Assembly: GCA_023229135.1 (NCBI GenBank)
Contig: JALNZT010000029.1
Coordinates: 1 to 61,595, forward strand
Origin: Bacteroidales bacterium
Lineage (GTDB): Bacteria > Bacteroidota > Bacteroidia > Bacteroidales > F082
Direction: 5' to 3'
Length of the DNA: 61,595 bases
Made by a program: the position numbers and the translations under genes. This document shows, one piece after another, positions 36,830 through 46,514 of the stretch (positions are counted from its first letter, which is position 1; every line of letters begins with the position of its first letter). The notes beneath the pieces are model-generated. The model did not search any database. It was given only the letters and a program-made list of their open reading frames with translations, and was not told the DNA's origin.

Positions 36830-37204
36830 TTACTGCTTATTTCGCAGAAAATCTGCTGTATTTACAAAGTAAGCCCACAAAAACTTACGGGATTCATCAT
36901 CCATCTGGATGCTTTCCATGGCTATTGACATACACTTTAGCCAGCGGTCACGTGCATCTTCGTCTATTGGAAAAGTCTCGTGGCGCTTGCGCAAGCGTGG
37001 ATGGCCACGCCGTTCCGAATAGGTTGCCGGGCCGCCAAGGTATTGCACCAAAAACAGATACAATCGGCGTTCTGCCGCTTCCAAATCGCCTGGATACATG
37101 GGTAATAAAACCTCATCCTCACGAATTTCTTCGTAAAAGCGAGAAACCAATTCCTGCAGATTATCAGAACCAATGCGTTGATAATAAGTCAATTGCACGT
37201 TCAT
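36830..37204 (-). CDS. Truncated haemoglobin, group II (trHbO-like)
   Basis: 124 residues, the usual length. The proximal haem ligand is H75 (RLRKRHETFPI), the group II tryptophan at G8 is W88 (ARDRWLKCM), and the strongly conserved QYLGGPATYSERRGHPRL is present. It binds O2 or NO, and family members act in NO/peroxide detoxification or oxygen chemistry. The start is 3 bases after the yidC stop, so it is probably read with pyrG-yidC or just after yidC. Confidence 0.93.
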   Translation of the reverse strand: MNVQLTYYQRIGSDNLQELVSRFYEEIREDEVLLPMYPGDLEAAERRLYLFLVQYLGGPATYSERRGHPRLRKRHETFPIDEDARDRWLKCMSIAMESIQMDDESRKFLWAYFVNTADFLRNKQ

Positions 37205-37207
37205 AGC

Positions 37208-39160
37208 TTATTTCTTCTTGGTGTTGTAGCCACGCTCTTTGGCTGCTTCCTCCAAGCGCTTCTGAAAGGCTGATTTCTTAACCGGCTTCTTTTTATTCTT
37301 CTCGATTTTCACGCGTAACTTCTCCTCGTTTATCGTAAACCTGAATACATACATCTGCACAAAAGTTATCACATTGGCGAGGAAGTAATAATAGCTGAGA
37401 CCAGCTGCGTAATTATTAAATATACCTAAGAACATGATGGGCATCAGGTACATCATCGTCTTCATACCGGGCATCTGAGTGCTTTGCGAACCCATCATCT
37501 GGTTGTTCATACGGGTATAAAATATCGTGGAAACCGTCATTAAAAGCGTGAACAAACTCACATGATCCCCATAAAAAGGAATCTCAAAAGGAAGATTTGC
37601 AATGCTGTCATAACTTGACAAGTCAGTGGCCCACAGGAAAGACTGTTGCCTGAGCTCGATACTCGAAGGGAAAAACCGGAACATGGCAATCAAAATCGGC
37701 ATCTGCAAAAGCATCGGGATACATCCTGCCATAGGATTTGCACCGGCTTTCTTGTACAATGTCATCACCGCCTGCTGTTTTTTCATGGCATCTTCCTTCT
37801 TAGGATACTTAGCCGATATTTCATCGATTTCCGGTTTCAACACCCGCATCTTTGCCGATGAATTATAGGTTTTGTAGGCTATCGGGAACAATACGATTTT
37901 GAGCAAAACAGTCAAAATCAAAATCACGATACCATAGTTCCAACCATAGGAACCTAAAAAGGTAAACACCGGAATTACAATATAGATATTGATCCAAGCC
38001 AACAAGAAAAAACCCCAGCCCAGCGGAATCTGGCGTTCGAGATCCAGCTTATAAGCCCGCATATCATAATAGCTGTTAGGCCCAAAATAGAACGACATCG
38101 GAATAACTTGGGTTGAGGCTACGCCGTAAGGGACTTCCATGGTGCTGCTCATGGATTTTAAATACCGGCTGTGTGTAGGTCGCTCTTTAGTAAATGTTTT
38201 AAGCTCAGCATTATCAAAAAAGTCGCCGGCTATCAGGGTGGAAGTGAAAAACCGCTGTTTGAACGATACCCATTTCACTTTTGTGCGAATAACTTTTTCA
38301 TCATCTTTTGTTTCCGACAGATAATCTACATCATCATTAAGGTGTTTGAAGTAAATTGTAGAACCACTCATACGATCCACCGAGCGCTCCTGCTGCAGCA
38401 AATCGGTTTGCCAATTCAGGCTTAGGAAACTCGCGTTGGAAGCGATAACATTATCCATTCCAACAATTCTAATATTAAAATCAAGCAAGTATTTATCCGG
38501 CCTCACCACATAGTCGTAAGAGATATAACGCTTAGGATCAGCCTGTCCCATTCCATCATCAGCCATCAGGCGCATGCTAAAGGTCAAACTGTCCGTATTT
38601 GAGGCATTCAACCGTTGGCTGCCCTCATAAGGAAAGCCATTGAGGTAAGGTTGAAAATAGAGTTTATTGGTGTTTATATTTCTGTTTCCGGAAAAGAAAG
38701 AGAGGTTAAAATCATTGTTATTTGGGTCGAAAATAACCAACGGTAACGAATCCCAGGTTTGATAGTCTTTTAATACTACCTTATTGACAGCTCCACCTTT
38801 GGCACTTATGCTTAACTCAAAAAAATCATTTTCGACTATCCAAATGCTATCTTTTCCTTCTGCCGCCGATGCAAAGGCACCAAATCGTTCTTTCAGTTGG
38901 CCATAGTTATCTGGCTGAGTATCGCCTGCTAAGGTATTTTCCGTTTTCATCGTTTCGGCAGCAACACTTTCTTCAATACGTTTTATTTCAGCGGCCATTC
39001 TTATGCTGTCGAGCAACTGATGCTGCTGACGTACCATAGAAATCGAGTCAATTTTACGCTGGCGCGCCTCCATTTCTTCTTGTGAAGGGGTCATCCAAAC
39101 GGAGTAACCAACCAATATCGCTGCAATAATTATAAAACCAATTATAGAATCTCTGTTCAT
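37208..39160 (-). CDS. yidC: Membrane protein insertase
   Basis: 650 residues. TM1 is at about 5-25 (IGFIIIAAILVGYSVWM). A large periplasmic beta-supersandwich domain covers about 85-375. The conserved five-TM insertase core lies at about 380-610 (PLGWGFFLLAWINIYIVIPVF, IAMFRFFPSSIELRQQSFLWATDLSSYD, GLSYYYFLANVITFVQ), and the tail is basic (KKPVKKSAFQKRLEE). It inserts and folds inner-membrane proteins alone or with SecYEG. It follows pyrG by 95 bases, with its own -7 box between. Confidence 0.96.
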   Translation of the reverse strand: MNRDSIIGFIIIAAILVGYSVWMTPSQEEMEARQRKIDSISMVRQQHQLLDSIRMAAEIKRIEESVAAETMKTENTLAGDTQPDNYGQLKERFGAFASAAEGKDSIWIVENDFFELSISAKGGAVNKVVLKDYQTWDSLPLVIFDPNNNDFNLSFFSGNRNINTNKLYFQPYLNGFPYEGSQRLNASNTDSLTFSMRLMADDGMGQADPKRYISYDYVVRPDKYLLDFNIRIVGMDNVIASNASFLSLNWQTDLLQQERSVDRMSGSTIYFKHLNDDVDYLSETKDDEKVIRTKVKWVSFKQRFFTSTLIAGDFFDNAELKTFTKERPTHSRYLKSMSSTMEVPYGVASTQVIPMSFYFGPNSYYDMRAYKLDLERQIPLGWGFFLLAWINIYIVIPVFTFLGSYGWNYGIVILILTVLLKIVLFPIAYKTYNSSAKMRVLKPEIDEISAKYPKKEDAMKKQQAVMTLYKKAGANPMAGCIPMLLQMPILIAMFRFFPSSIELRQQSFLWATDLSSYDSIANLPFEIPFYGDHVSLFTLLMTVSTIFYTRMNNQMMGSQSTQMPGMKTMMYLMPIMFLGIFNNYAAGLSYYYFLANVITFVQMYVFRFTINEEKLRVKIEKNKKKPVKKSAFQKRLEEAAKERGYNTKKK

Positions 39161-39182
39161 TCGTTATGCTATTATTAATCTG

Positions 39183-39190
39183 CAAAAGTA
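39183..39190 (-). promoter_or_regulatory. TAnnTTTG box of yidC
   Basis: Minus-strand TACTTTTG (39190-39183) lies 22 bases before the yidC ATG. No TTG is seen at the -33 distance. Confidence 0.55.
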
Positions 39191-39255
39191 GCAGAAATTG
39201 TAAGAGTATAAGATAGGTGAATTTGTAAGCGGCTGAGTTTTTTACAAAACCCCTG

Positions 39256-40869
39256 CTATTTTATTGTTTTATGTGTCAGCGCAGCTGCAATAAAACCTGT
39301 AAAAAGCGGATGTGGTTTGGCTACGGTGCTTTTATATTCAGGGTGAAACTGCACGCCAATAAACCAAGGATGATTTTCCAGTTCAATTACCTCAACTAAA
39401 TCATTCTCAGGATTTATACCGACCGTTTTCATGCCATTTTCATTGTATTGCTTCCGGTACTTATTGTTGAACTCGTAACGGTGACGGTGCCTTTCAGAAA
39501 TCATAATTTCGCCATACAGTTCAAAAGCCTTTGAATTTTTATCAAGCCTGCAATTATAAGCACCCAAACGCATCGTTCCGCCCAGGTGTTCGATGCCTTT
39601 TTGGTTCGACATCAAATCAATAACAGGATATTTGGTGTTGGGGTTCATCTCGCTTGAATGGGCACCTTTGAGGCCAAGCACATTTCTCCCGAACTCTACC
39701 ACAGCACACTGCATACCAAGACAGATACCAAAAAACGGAATCTTATTTTCGCGTGCGTATTTTATGGCGTTAATTTTCCCTTCAATGCCACGCGGCCCAA
39801 AACCGGGTGCAACCAAAATGGCATCGATGTCGCTAAAGGCTTCATCAAACGATTGACTTTCAATATGTTCGCTATGAATACGTTTCAGGTTCACTTTTGT
39901 TTCGTTAGCAACACCTCCGTGGATAAGCGATTCGTTTATTGACTTATAAGCATCTTTGAGTTCGACATATTTGCCAACAATAGCAATGGTAACTTCGTGC
40001 AAAGGATTGTTGAGTCTGTTTAAAAAACGGCGCCAATTCTCGATATCAATTTTTTCAGGAATCGCGGTATTTGTTTTGCGCAGCACCTCAATATCCAGCT
40101 TTTCGTCGAGCATTTGCAGTGGCACTTCGTAGATTGATTTGGCGTCGATACTTTCAATAACCGACGACAGTTCTACGTTGCAAAACTGGGCTATTTTTGC
40201 ACGCAGCGATTCATTGAGGCTGTGTTCGGTGCGGCACACAATAATATCGGGTTGCACACCCTGCTCGAGCAATGTTTTTACAGAATGTTGCGTCGGTTTG
40301 GTTTTTAGTTCACCGGCTGCTGCCAGATAAGGTACTAAAGTCAAGTGAATTACAGCAACATCTTTGCCAAGTTCCCAGCGCATCTGGCGGATGGCCTCGA
40401 CAAATGGAAACGATTCGATATCGCCAACTGTACCACCAATTTCGGTGATGACAAAGTCGAACTTATCAGTTTCTCCTAAAATTTGGATGCAGCGTTTTAT
40501 TTCGTCTGTAATATGCGGAACAACTTGAACTGTGGTTCCTAGATACTCGCCTCTTCGCTCTTTTTGTATCACGCTTTGGTAAATACGACCGGTTGTCACA
40601 TTATTTGCCTGTGAAGTAGGTGTGTTGGAGTACCGTTCGTAATGTCCCAGATCAAGATCCGTTTCCGCCCCGTCTTCTGTAACATAACATTCACCATGCT
40701 CATAAGGATTTAGCGTTCCCGGGTCAACATTGATATAAGGGTCAAGCTTTTGTATAGTGACCGAAAAACCGCGTCCTTGCAAAAGTTTTGCTAAAGATGC
40801 TGATATAATTCCTTTTCCCAATGAAGAAGAAACACCTCCGGTAACAAAGATGTATTTGGTTTTTTTCAT
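39256..40869 (-). CDS. pyrG: CTP synthase
   Basis: Makes CTP from UTP, ATP and glutamine. 537 residues. The N-terminal synthetase domain (1-270) contains TGGVSSSLGKGI and YEHGECYVTEDGAETDLDLGHYERY. The C-terminal class I glutamine amidotransferase domain (about 290-537) has the nucleophile cysteine in FFGICLGMQ and the His-Glu pair in GVQFHPEYKS. Length and motifs are complete. Confidence 0.97.
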   Translation of the reverse strand: MKKTKYIFVTGGVSSSLGKGIISASLAKLLQGRGFSVTIQKLDPYINVDPGTLNPYEHGECYVTEDGAETDLDLGHYERYSNTPTSQANNVTTGRIYQSVIQKERRGEYLGTTVQVVPHITDEIKRCIQILGETDKFDFVITEIGGTVGDIESFPFVEAIRQMRWELGKDVAVIHLTLVPYLAAAGELKTKPTQHSVKTLLEQGVQPDIIVCRTEHSLNESLRAKIAQFCNVELSSVIESIDAKSIYEVPLQMLDEKLDIEVLRKTNTAIPEKIDIENWRRFLNRLNNPLHEVTIAIVGKYVELKDAYKSINESLIHGGVANETKVNLKRIHSEHIESQSFDEAFSDIDAILVAPGFGPRGIEGKINAIKYARENKIPFFGICLGMQCAVVEFGRNVLGLKGAHSSEMNPNTKYPVIDLMSNQKGIEHLGGTMRLGAYNCRLDKNSKAFELYGEIMISERHRHRYEFNNKYRKQYNENGMKTVGINPENDLVEVIELENHPWFIGVQFHPEYKSTVAKPHPLFTGFIAAALTHKTIK

Positions 40870-41184
40870 ACTGAATTCAATTACAGTTTTGATAAAAGTC
40901 GGAAAAATACACTTTAATGCATCCTATTCCTTACGAGATGCCTTAAAATATTGACATTCCAATCTGTTCTGTACTTTCCTAATTCAGTAGGCAAATGTAC
41001 ATGATTTTTTAGTCAGGAAACAGCCTAGGTTTTATTAAAATTCAATAAAAGAATAAATCAGCTTTTGATGCTAAAAAACAAATTCAAAATCCATCAGGAC
41101 AACCCAAAAAAAAGCCGCATCAAAAAAAGTGACGCGGTTTTTCTTTTAAAAATAACTGTTTGGGTATGTTTAGCAACAGCTTTA
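40870..41184. other. Intergenic region between gap and pyrG
   Basis: 315 bases containing the gap terminator (41109-41142) and otherwise AT-rich sequence. A 69-codon open frame on the plus strand (41065-41274) runs through the terminator and into gap antisense, so it is not taken as a gene. No clear pyrG promoter box was found. Confidence 0.45.
41109..41142 (-). terminator. Imperfect terminator after gap
   Basis: On the minus strand AAAAACCGCGTCAC pairs with the downstream GATGCGGCTTTTT around a T-rich loop, with one bulge and one mismatch, and ends in a T-run. It lies 43 bases after the gap stop codon. Confidence 0.65.
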
Positions 41185-42630
41185 TTAGTAATAGCGGTAG
41201 CTTTTCACTTTCCCAATATGACGTGCAAGGCGCACTACCTGGCTGGTATAGCCAAATTCGTTGTCATACCATAAATAGAGTATCACACTTCTGCCATCGT
41301 CAGAAACTTTGGTGGCAGGGCTATCAAAAATACAGGCGCAGGAATCACCAATTCCATCAGACGAAACAAATTCTGTTGAATTGCTATAGCGGATTTGCTC
41401 GATAAGCTTTCCTTTCAGTGTAGCACTCAGGAAGAATTCATTAACAGCTTCAGCTGTAGTGGGTTTATCAACTTCTATCGTAAGGATTGCCAGCGAAACA
41501 TTGGGAACCGGCACCCTGACGGCATTACTGGTGAGTTTTCCTTTGAGTGATGGGATTGCTTTTGCAGCTGCTGAACCGGCTCCTGTTTCGGTAATTACCA
41601 TATTAAGTGGTGCTGAGCGGCCTCGTCTGGATTTTTTGTGGTAGTTGTCGAGCAGGTTTTGGTCGTTGGTGTAGGCATGAATCGTTTCAATATGACCCTT
41701 CACAATTCCCAGCTCATTCTCCAACACTTCAAGACCAGGCACGATGGCATTGGTGGTGCAGGAAGCTGCTGAAAAGATCACTTCTTTGTCAAGGTCGAGT
41801 GAAGCTTGATTTACACCATAAACGATATTTGGAATATCGCCTTTTCCGGGTGCGGTGAGTAAGACTTTTGCAGCGCCTTTGGCTTTCAGGTGACGGCTGA
41901 GTGATTCTCTGTCTCTGTATACTCCCGTGTTGTCGATGATGAGTGCGTTGTATATTCCCTCGGCTTCATAGTCCAGGTCTTCGGGATTGCTGGCAGCCAA
42001 AAACTTGATAATCTGACCATTTACCATCATGGCTTTGTTTACAAAATCCTCATTAGCTACGCCGTTATAATTCCCATGCACAGAATCTTTCCGAAACAAG
42101 GAAACCCGTTTTTTTATGTCTTCATCGCTGTTTGAGCGGGTAACGATAGCCCTCAGTCTGAGGTGCGTACCGTTGCCGGCAAACTGGGTCAGCTCACGGG
42201 CAAGCAATCGACCAATCCGGCCAAAGCCGTATAATACAACATCTTGCGTCTTATCGCTGCGTGGAGGCGCATTAACAAAAGCCTGGAGCTTGTCGAGTAC
42301 AAAAGCATTCACGGAGGGGTAATTGGCTTTTTGGTCAGTCCATTCCGAGTTAAGGCGGCCGATATCAATTCGTGCCGGTGCAATATTTTCTTCCAGGATG
42401 GCATTGGCAATAAGCAGCGAATCCTGCACCCTGACAGGTTTCATCAGGATGGTTTCGGCCCTGATATGTTTGTTTAAGATTTTTCCGGAGCCCCGATTTA
42501 CCAGCACCGAGCGCAACAATATAAGCTCAATAGACTTGTCAAACCATAGCTTACTAACAACGTTAATAAACTCAGTAGCTGCTTTTTCGTTGTCAATCCA
42601 GGATTTGAGAGAGGTATTAAAATTTTCCAT
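41185..42630 (-). CDS. gap: Glyceraldehyde-3-phosphate dehydrogenase, long form
   Basis: Oxidises glyceraldehyde-3-phosphate to 1,3-bisphosphoglycerate with NAD(P). 481 residues: an extra ~130-residue N-terminal domain precedes the normal fold. The Rossmann motif is GFGRIGRLLAREL; the catalytic cysteine is in SAASCTTNAIVP; HAYTNDQNLLD and RRGRSAPLNM form the substrate site; WYDNEFGYTSQVV ends the fold. The long form is typical of Bacteroidota and some other groups. A single-gene unit, with a terminator downstream. Confidence 0.94.
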   Translation of the reverse strand: MENFNTSLKSWIDNEKAATEFINVVSKLWFDKSIELILLRSVLVNRGSGKILNKHIRAETILMKPVRVQDSLLIANAILEENIAPARIDIGRLNSEWTDQKANYPSVNAFVLDKLQAFVNAPPRSDKTQDVVLYGFGRIGRLLARELTQFAGNGTHLRLRAIVTRSNSDEDIKKRVSLFRKDSVHGNYNGVANEDFVNKAMMVNGQIIKFLAASNPEDLDYEAEGIYNALIIDNTGVYRDRESLSRHLKAKGAAKVLLTAPGKGDIPNIVYGVNQASLDLDKEVIFSAASCTTNAIVPGLEVLENELGIVKGHIETIHAYTNDQNLLDNYHKKSRRGRSAPLNMVITETGAGSAAAKAIPSLKGKLTSNAVRVPVPNVSLAILTIEVDKPTTAEAVNEFFLSATLKGKLIEQIRYSNSTEFVSSDGIGDSCACIFDSPATKVSDDGRSVILYLWYDNEFGYTSQVVRLARHIGKVKSYRYY

Positions 42631-42742
42631 AAAGTTTATAGATTTGGTTCACGTTTATTGCTTTTTAGCCTACCTCAGGCTGTTTTTATAAATCGGGGCA
42701 AATATACGAGATAATTCCGCAAACGTTTGCGCTAAAAACAAA

Positions 42743-42774
42743 AAAAACTGCACCAACTTATTGATGCAGTTTTT
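42743..42774 (-). terminator. Terminator of rpoD
   Basis: AAAAACTGCA (42743-42752) and TGCAGTTTTT (42765-42774) form a 10-bp perfect stem with a 12-base loop. It begins 9 bases after the rpoD stop codon and ends in a T-run on the minus strand. Confidence 0.8.
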
Positions 42775-42783
42775 CAGTGAAAT

Positions 42784-43650
42784 CTATTGGCCCAGATAAG
42801 CTTTTAGCAAGCGACTTCTGGCCGTATGTTTTAATCGTCTGATGGCTTTTTCTTTGATTTGACGCACCCTTTCGCGTGTCAGATCAAATTTAGCTCCGAT
42901 TTCTTCCAAGGTGAAACCGTGGCTCATACCTATTCCGTAATACATATTCAACACCTCCCTTTCTTTTTCAGTAAGGGTGGCCAGCGAACGCTGAATTTCG
43001 CGACCGAGTGATTCCTGCATGAGCGGTTCGTCCGTATCTACGGCATCTTCTGAAATATAAGAATCCAGGAACATCATGTCCTCATCTTCTTTGAGTGGGG
43101 CATCAGTAGAAATATATCGGGTAGATATCTTAAGCACCGAATCAACTTTATGTTGTGGCAGGTCAAGTCTTTCCGCAATCTCAACGGAGGATGGCTTGCG
43201 TTCAAATTCCTGTTCCAGCCTGGAGGATGCTTTCCTGACTTTATTGAGTGAGCCTACCTGGTTTAATGGCAGCCGAATAATACGCGACTGTTCCGCCAAT
43301 GCCTGTAATATGGATTGACGTATCCACCAAACTGCGTAAGAAATAAATTTAAAACCGCGTGTTTCATCAAATCTGCGGGCTGCTTTTATCAGTCCCAGAT
43401 TTCCCTCATTGATCAAATCCGGCAGGCTTAAACCCTGATTTTGATACTGTTTTGCAACAGAAACCACAAATCTAAGGTTGGCATTCACCATGCGCTCAAG
43501 CGCTTTCTGATCACCAGCCTTAATTTTCTGAGCCAGTTCCACTTCCTGATCAGCAGTGATCATATCCTCTTTGCCTATATCCTGGAGGTATTTGTCCAAA
43601 GAGGCGGTTTCACGATTCGTGATTGACTTAGTGATTTTTAATTGCCTCAT
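42784..43650 (-). CDS. rpoD: Primary RNA polymerase sigma factor
   Basis: 288 residues, the short form of the housekeeping sigma factor in Bacteroidota, lacking most of region 1.1. Region 1.2 is near residues 15-45 (LDKYLQDIGKEDMITADQE). Region 2 lies at about 55-125 (NLRFVVSVAKQYQNQGL, FKFISYAVWWIRQSI), region 3 at about 130-205, and region 4 at about 220-285 (LTEKEREVLNMYYGI, FTLEEIGAKFDLTRERVRQIKEKAIRRLK). It directs transcription of the TAnnTTTG promoters seen throughout the window. Confidence 0.96.
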   Translation of the reverse strand: MRQLKITKSITNRETASLDKYLQDIGKEDMITADQEVELAQKIKAGDQKALERMVNANLRFVVSVAKQYQNQGLSLPDLINEGNLGLIKAARRFDETRGFKFISYAVWWIRQSILQALAEQSRIIRLPLNQVGSLNKVRKASSRLEQEFERKPSSVEIAERLDLPQHKVDSVLKISTRYISTDAPLKEDEDMMFLDSYISEDAVDTDEPLMQESLGREIQRSLATLTEKEREVLNMYYGIGMSHGFTLEEIGAKFDLTRERVRQIKEKAIRRLKHTARSRLLKAYLGQ

Positions 43651-43685
43651 GGTTTTTTTTGTATTTGCTATTTATATAACAACCA

Positions 43686-43764
43686 ACCGAACAATTAGTT
43701 CGGTAAGTTAATGGATTTCGTGCTTTGCAGCCCGGATTATAGCCTGACTTTCACTTTAAATCAA
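43686..43764 (-). promoter_or_regulatory. Sigma70-like promoter and dyad upstream of rpoD
   Basis: The minus strand carries TTGATT (43764-43759), a 17-base spacer and a perfect TATAAT (43741-43736), an Escherichia-type -35/-10 pair. Downstream in the leader, ACCGAAC/GTTCGGT (43686-43704) forms a 7-bp perfect dyad with a 5-base centre, 36 bases before the ATG. The pair could be coincidental in this phylum; the dyad could be an operator or leader hairpin. Confidence 0.45.
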
Positions 43765-43857
43765 GCAAAAAGCGCTCATTTAATTGCCGAATAGGCCAAA
43801 ATGCAATGAAATTTTTAGGTTAACTTTTGAACGCAATTTATTTAAAATTATTCTAAA

Positions 43858-45351
43858 TTAATCAAAAAATTCAAAACTAATTTTCATTCCGTTCGGATAC
43901 ATGCCTTCTACGCGGGTTATATTGTTTCTTTTACTCTTGAGCGCATCTTCCAGCGAAGCCTTATCATTGACGGATTTCCCATTGATTCTGACGATGACAA
44001 ATCCCTTGCTGATTCCGCCACGCATTAAAATACCTTCCTCCAGGTTAGTGATTTTCAAGCCACTATTGATATTCAATTTTTTACGATCCGAGCTACTGAT
44101 ACTTTCAAGACTCACGCCTAAAGTTTCGTTAAAAAACACCGCTTCCCGTTTTTTGACTTCTGTAGTTCCATCCCTATTTTTCAGGATGACCGGATAGTCA
44201 GAAACCTTTTCACCGCGAATAATCCGAACCATAACTTCGTCGCCAGGCCTGTGCTGCCCAACTACTTCAAGCAATTGTGAAAGTGTGTTGACTTCGAGAC
44301 CATCAACATGCGTGATTACGTCTCCGGCATCAATGCCGGCAGCTTCAGCACCACCATTTTCCAAAACGCCAGCTACAAAAACACCTTTAATAGCCTCAAG
44401 ATTCATCTGATCAGCAAGTTCGGAAGTCATTTCGCGTATTTCAATGCCAATAAATGCACGCTGGGGTTCGCCATAACGGATTAAATCATCCACGACTTTA
44501 CGGACAATATTTGACGGAATAGCAAAAGAGTAACCTTCGTAAACACCAGTGTGTGATGCTATTGCAGCATTAATCCCAATTAATTGACCGGCATTATTTA
44601 CCAAAGCCCCACCACTATTTCCTCGATTTATCACCGCATCAGTTTGAATAAATGATTCTATAGAAGAACGGTTTCCAAGGATATTGATATTTCGGGCTTT
44701 TGCGCTCACAATACCCGCCGTAACGGTTGAGGTGAGGTTAAAAGGATTCCCGACGGCCAACACCCATTCACCAATTTTTACCTCATCAGAATTTCCATAT
44801 TTCAAAAAATGCAGTCCTTCAGCTTCCACTTTTATCAGGGCCAGATCAGTAGTCGGATCTGTGCCCACAACAATCGCCTTGCTTTTACGCTTATCATTAA
44901 ATGTTACTTCAATTTTGTCAGCTCCTTCAACCACGTGGTTGTTGGTAACGATATAACCATCAGCAGAAAGTACCACACCTGAGCCGAAACCAACCAAATT
45001 ACGTTGCGCCTGTCTCTGAGATGGATTGCCGTATAAATATTCACGCAGCGAGCCAAAAAAATCGTCGTAGCTGGCACCTCGGTTCGTCATTTCAGTACGG
45101 ATATGCACCACAGCATTCACGGTTTGCTCAGCGGCATCCACAAAATCAACATCTTGTGGCGCTGCCACAAAGGAAGCTGTTCGTGTGCCTAATGGTTCGG
45201 GCTGCACAAACTGCCGTTTTTCAGTATTAGTAGAAAAAATATCAGTTTGTTTTCCCTTAAAATTAGCAATAGTTATAATTCCTACTGCCAACAAAGCACC
45301 CGCAAAAAGAAAAGTCAGGTTTCGCAGTACTTGATTTTTATTCTGTTTCAT
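43858..45351 (-). CDS. DegP/HtrA-type periplasmic serine protease
   Basis: 497 residues from the ATG at 45351. It has an N-terminal membrane anchor or signal (about 8-30). The trypsin-like catalytic triad is H139 (TNNHVVEG), D169 (DLALIKV) and S246 (GNSGGALV). PDZ1 lies at about 285-385 and PDZ2 at about 410-495. It degrades or refolds misfolded envelope proteins. The start at 45351 is preferred over a longer frame beginning with TTG, because MKQNKNQVLRNLTFLFAG gives a normal signal anchor. Confidence 0.93.
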   Translation of the reverse strand: MKQNKNQVLRNLTFLFAGALLAVGIITIANFKGKQTDIFSTNTEKRQFVQPEPLGTRTASFVAAPQDVDFVDAAEQTVNAVVHIRTEMTNRGASYDDFFGSLREYLYGNPSQRQAQRNLVGFGSGVVLSADGYIVTNNHVVEGADKIEVTFNDKRKSKAIVVGTDPTTDLALIKVEAEGLHFLKYGNSDEVKIGEWVLAVGNPFNLTSTVTAGIVSAKARNINILGNRSSIESFIQTDAVINRGNSGGALVNNAGQLIGINAAIASHTGVYEGYSFAIPSNIVRKVVDDLIRYGEPQRAFIGIEIREMTSELADQMNLEAIKGVFVAGVLENGGAEAAGIDAGDVITHVDGLEVNTLSQLLEVVGQHRPGDEVMVRIIRGEKVSDYPVILKNRDGTTEVKKREAVFFNETLGVSLESISSSDRKKLNINSGLKITNLEEGILMRGGISKGFVIVRINGKSVNDKASLEDALKSKRNNITRVEGMYPNGMKISFEFFD

Positions 45352-45393
45352 AACTAATAATTTAATGATTAAAACGCATATTAATAAGGAGTG

Positions 45394-45420
45394 CAAATAA
45401 AACGTGATACGGCACGCAAA
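45394..45420 (-). promoter_or_regulatory. Possible promoter of the htrA-like gene
   Basis: Minus-strand TTTG (45420-45417) and TATTTG (45399-45394) are separated by 17 bases. The downstream box is one base shorter than the consensus, so the call is tentative. It sits 43 bases before the ATG. Confidence 0.35.
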
Positions 45421-45473
45421 GTTTTATTCTTGTTGTTAATTGATGTTAACAGTTAAATTTGTGCCTGTTTTGT

Positions 45474-45481
45474 TACATTTG
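45474..45481 (+). promoter_or_regulatory. TAnnTTTG box upstream of dapF
   Basis: TACATTTG matches the -7 consensus, 69 bases before the dapF ATG. No well-spaced -33 TTG is seen. Confidence 0.5.
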
Positions 45482-45550
45482 CGCTAATTTAATAACAAAT
45501 TTCGCACCAGCAAAGCCCTGCTTAAGATTAATTAACTAATCAGAAAAATA

Positions 45551-46366
45551 ATGTTCCCAACAAACCACTTTCCTTTTAAAAAACTTCACGGCGCAGGCAA
45601 TGATTTTATCATCATGCATTCCCCAGTCAAACCATTGACTAACAAACTAATAGAAATGCTTTGCCATAGAAATTTTGGTATCGGTGCCGACGGTTTAATT
45701 TTGATCTCCAAAGGAGAAAAAGCCGATTTCAAAATGGACTATTTCAATGCTGATGGTTTTGGCGACAGCATGTGCGGAAACGGAGGAAGAGCAGCCGCCG
45801 TGTTCGCTTTTCTTGAGCTAAATGCGAAGAAAAACATGCGGTTTGAAGCCATTGACGGCATGCATCAGGCCGAAATAATTCAGGCGCATGAAGGCAGTTT
45901 TGACGTGAAAATCAGCATGAATGACATCTCGGATTTTGACCTGAATGAGGAACGGCTTATTGTGAACACCGGTTCGGCGCATTACGTAAAACGCTGCGAC
46001 AATTTGGCAGGACTGGATGTAATAAAAGCTGCTGCGCCTATCCGATACAACAAAAACATCTCGGAAGACGGTGTAAATGTGAACTTTATGGAACGTATGA
46101 ACGGGGAAATTTTTCTGCGCACCTACGAAAAAGGCGTTGAAAATGAGACCCTCGCCTGCGGAACAGGCGCTACCGCTGCCGCTATTGCTGCTGCCTTGTG
46201 GTACGGCATGCCGACAGCCAAAATCCACAGCAAAGGCGGAGATTTGGAAGTGAGTTTTAAACGCGAAGGCGAAAAATTCACTGATATCTGGCTGCGTGGC
46301 CCTGTTCAAGTAGTTTTTGAAGGTGCTGTAAACCTGCATCAGAAACAAATTTTCGCTGCGTTCTAA
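45551..46366 (+). CDS. dapF: Diaminopimelate epimerase
   Basis: Converts LL- to meso-diaminopimelate, the precursor of lysine and peptidoglycan. 271 residues. The two catalytic cysteines are C75 (SMCGNGGR) and C203 (LACGTGAT). The N terminus FKKLHGAGNDFI and the block NFGIGADGLI are canonical. The presence of dapA and dapF shows a diaminopimelate cell wall and lysine pathway. Confidence 0.96.
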   Translation: MFPTNHFPFKKLHGAGNDFIIMHSPVKPLTNKLIEMLCHRNFGIGADGLILISKGEKADFKMDYFNADGFGDSMCGNGGRAAAVFAFLELNAKKNMRFEAIDGMHQAEIIQAHEGSFDVKISMNDISDFDLNEERLIVNTGSAHYVKRCDNLAGLDVIKAAAPIRYNKNISEDGVNVNFMERMNGEIFLRTYEKGVENETLACGTGATAAAIAAALWYGMPTAKIHSKGGDLEVSFKREGEKFTDIWLRGPVQVVFEGAVNLHQKQIFAAF

Positions 46367-46514
46367 ATATCTTTGAAAAAGAAAAGACTTAAAACTGCGT
46401 TTTATTACCGTTGTGAAAAACTTAAAAATTAGATAAAAATAAAAAACGACTTAACCATATAATATTTAAAGAACAGATATCACCTCAAATTAGTAACTTA
46501 GTGGCCTTAAAAAT

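Noticed and set aside
41065..41274. 69-codon plus-strand frame
   Set aside because: It passes through the gap terminator and then antisense to the 3' end of gap.
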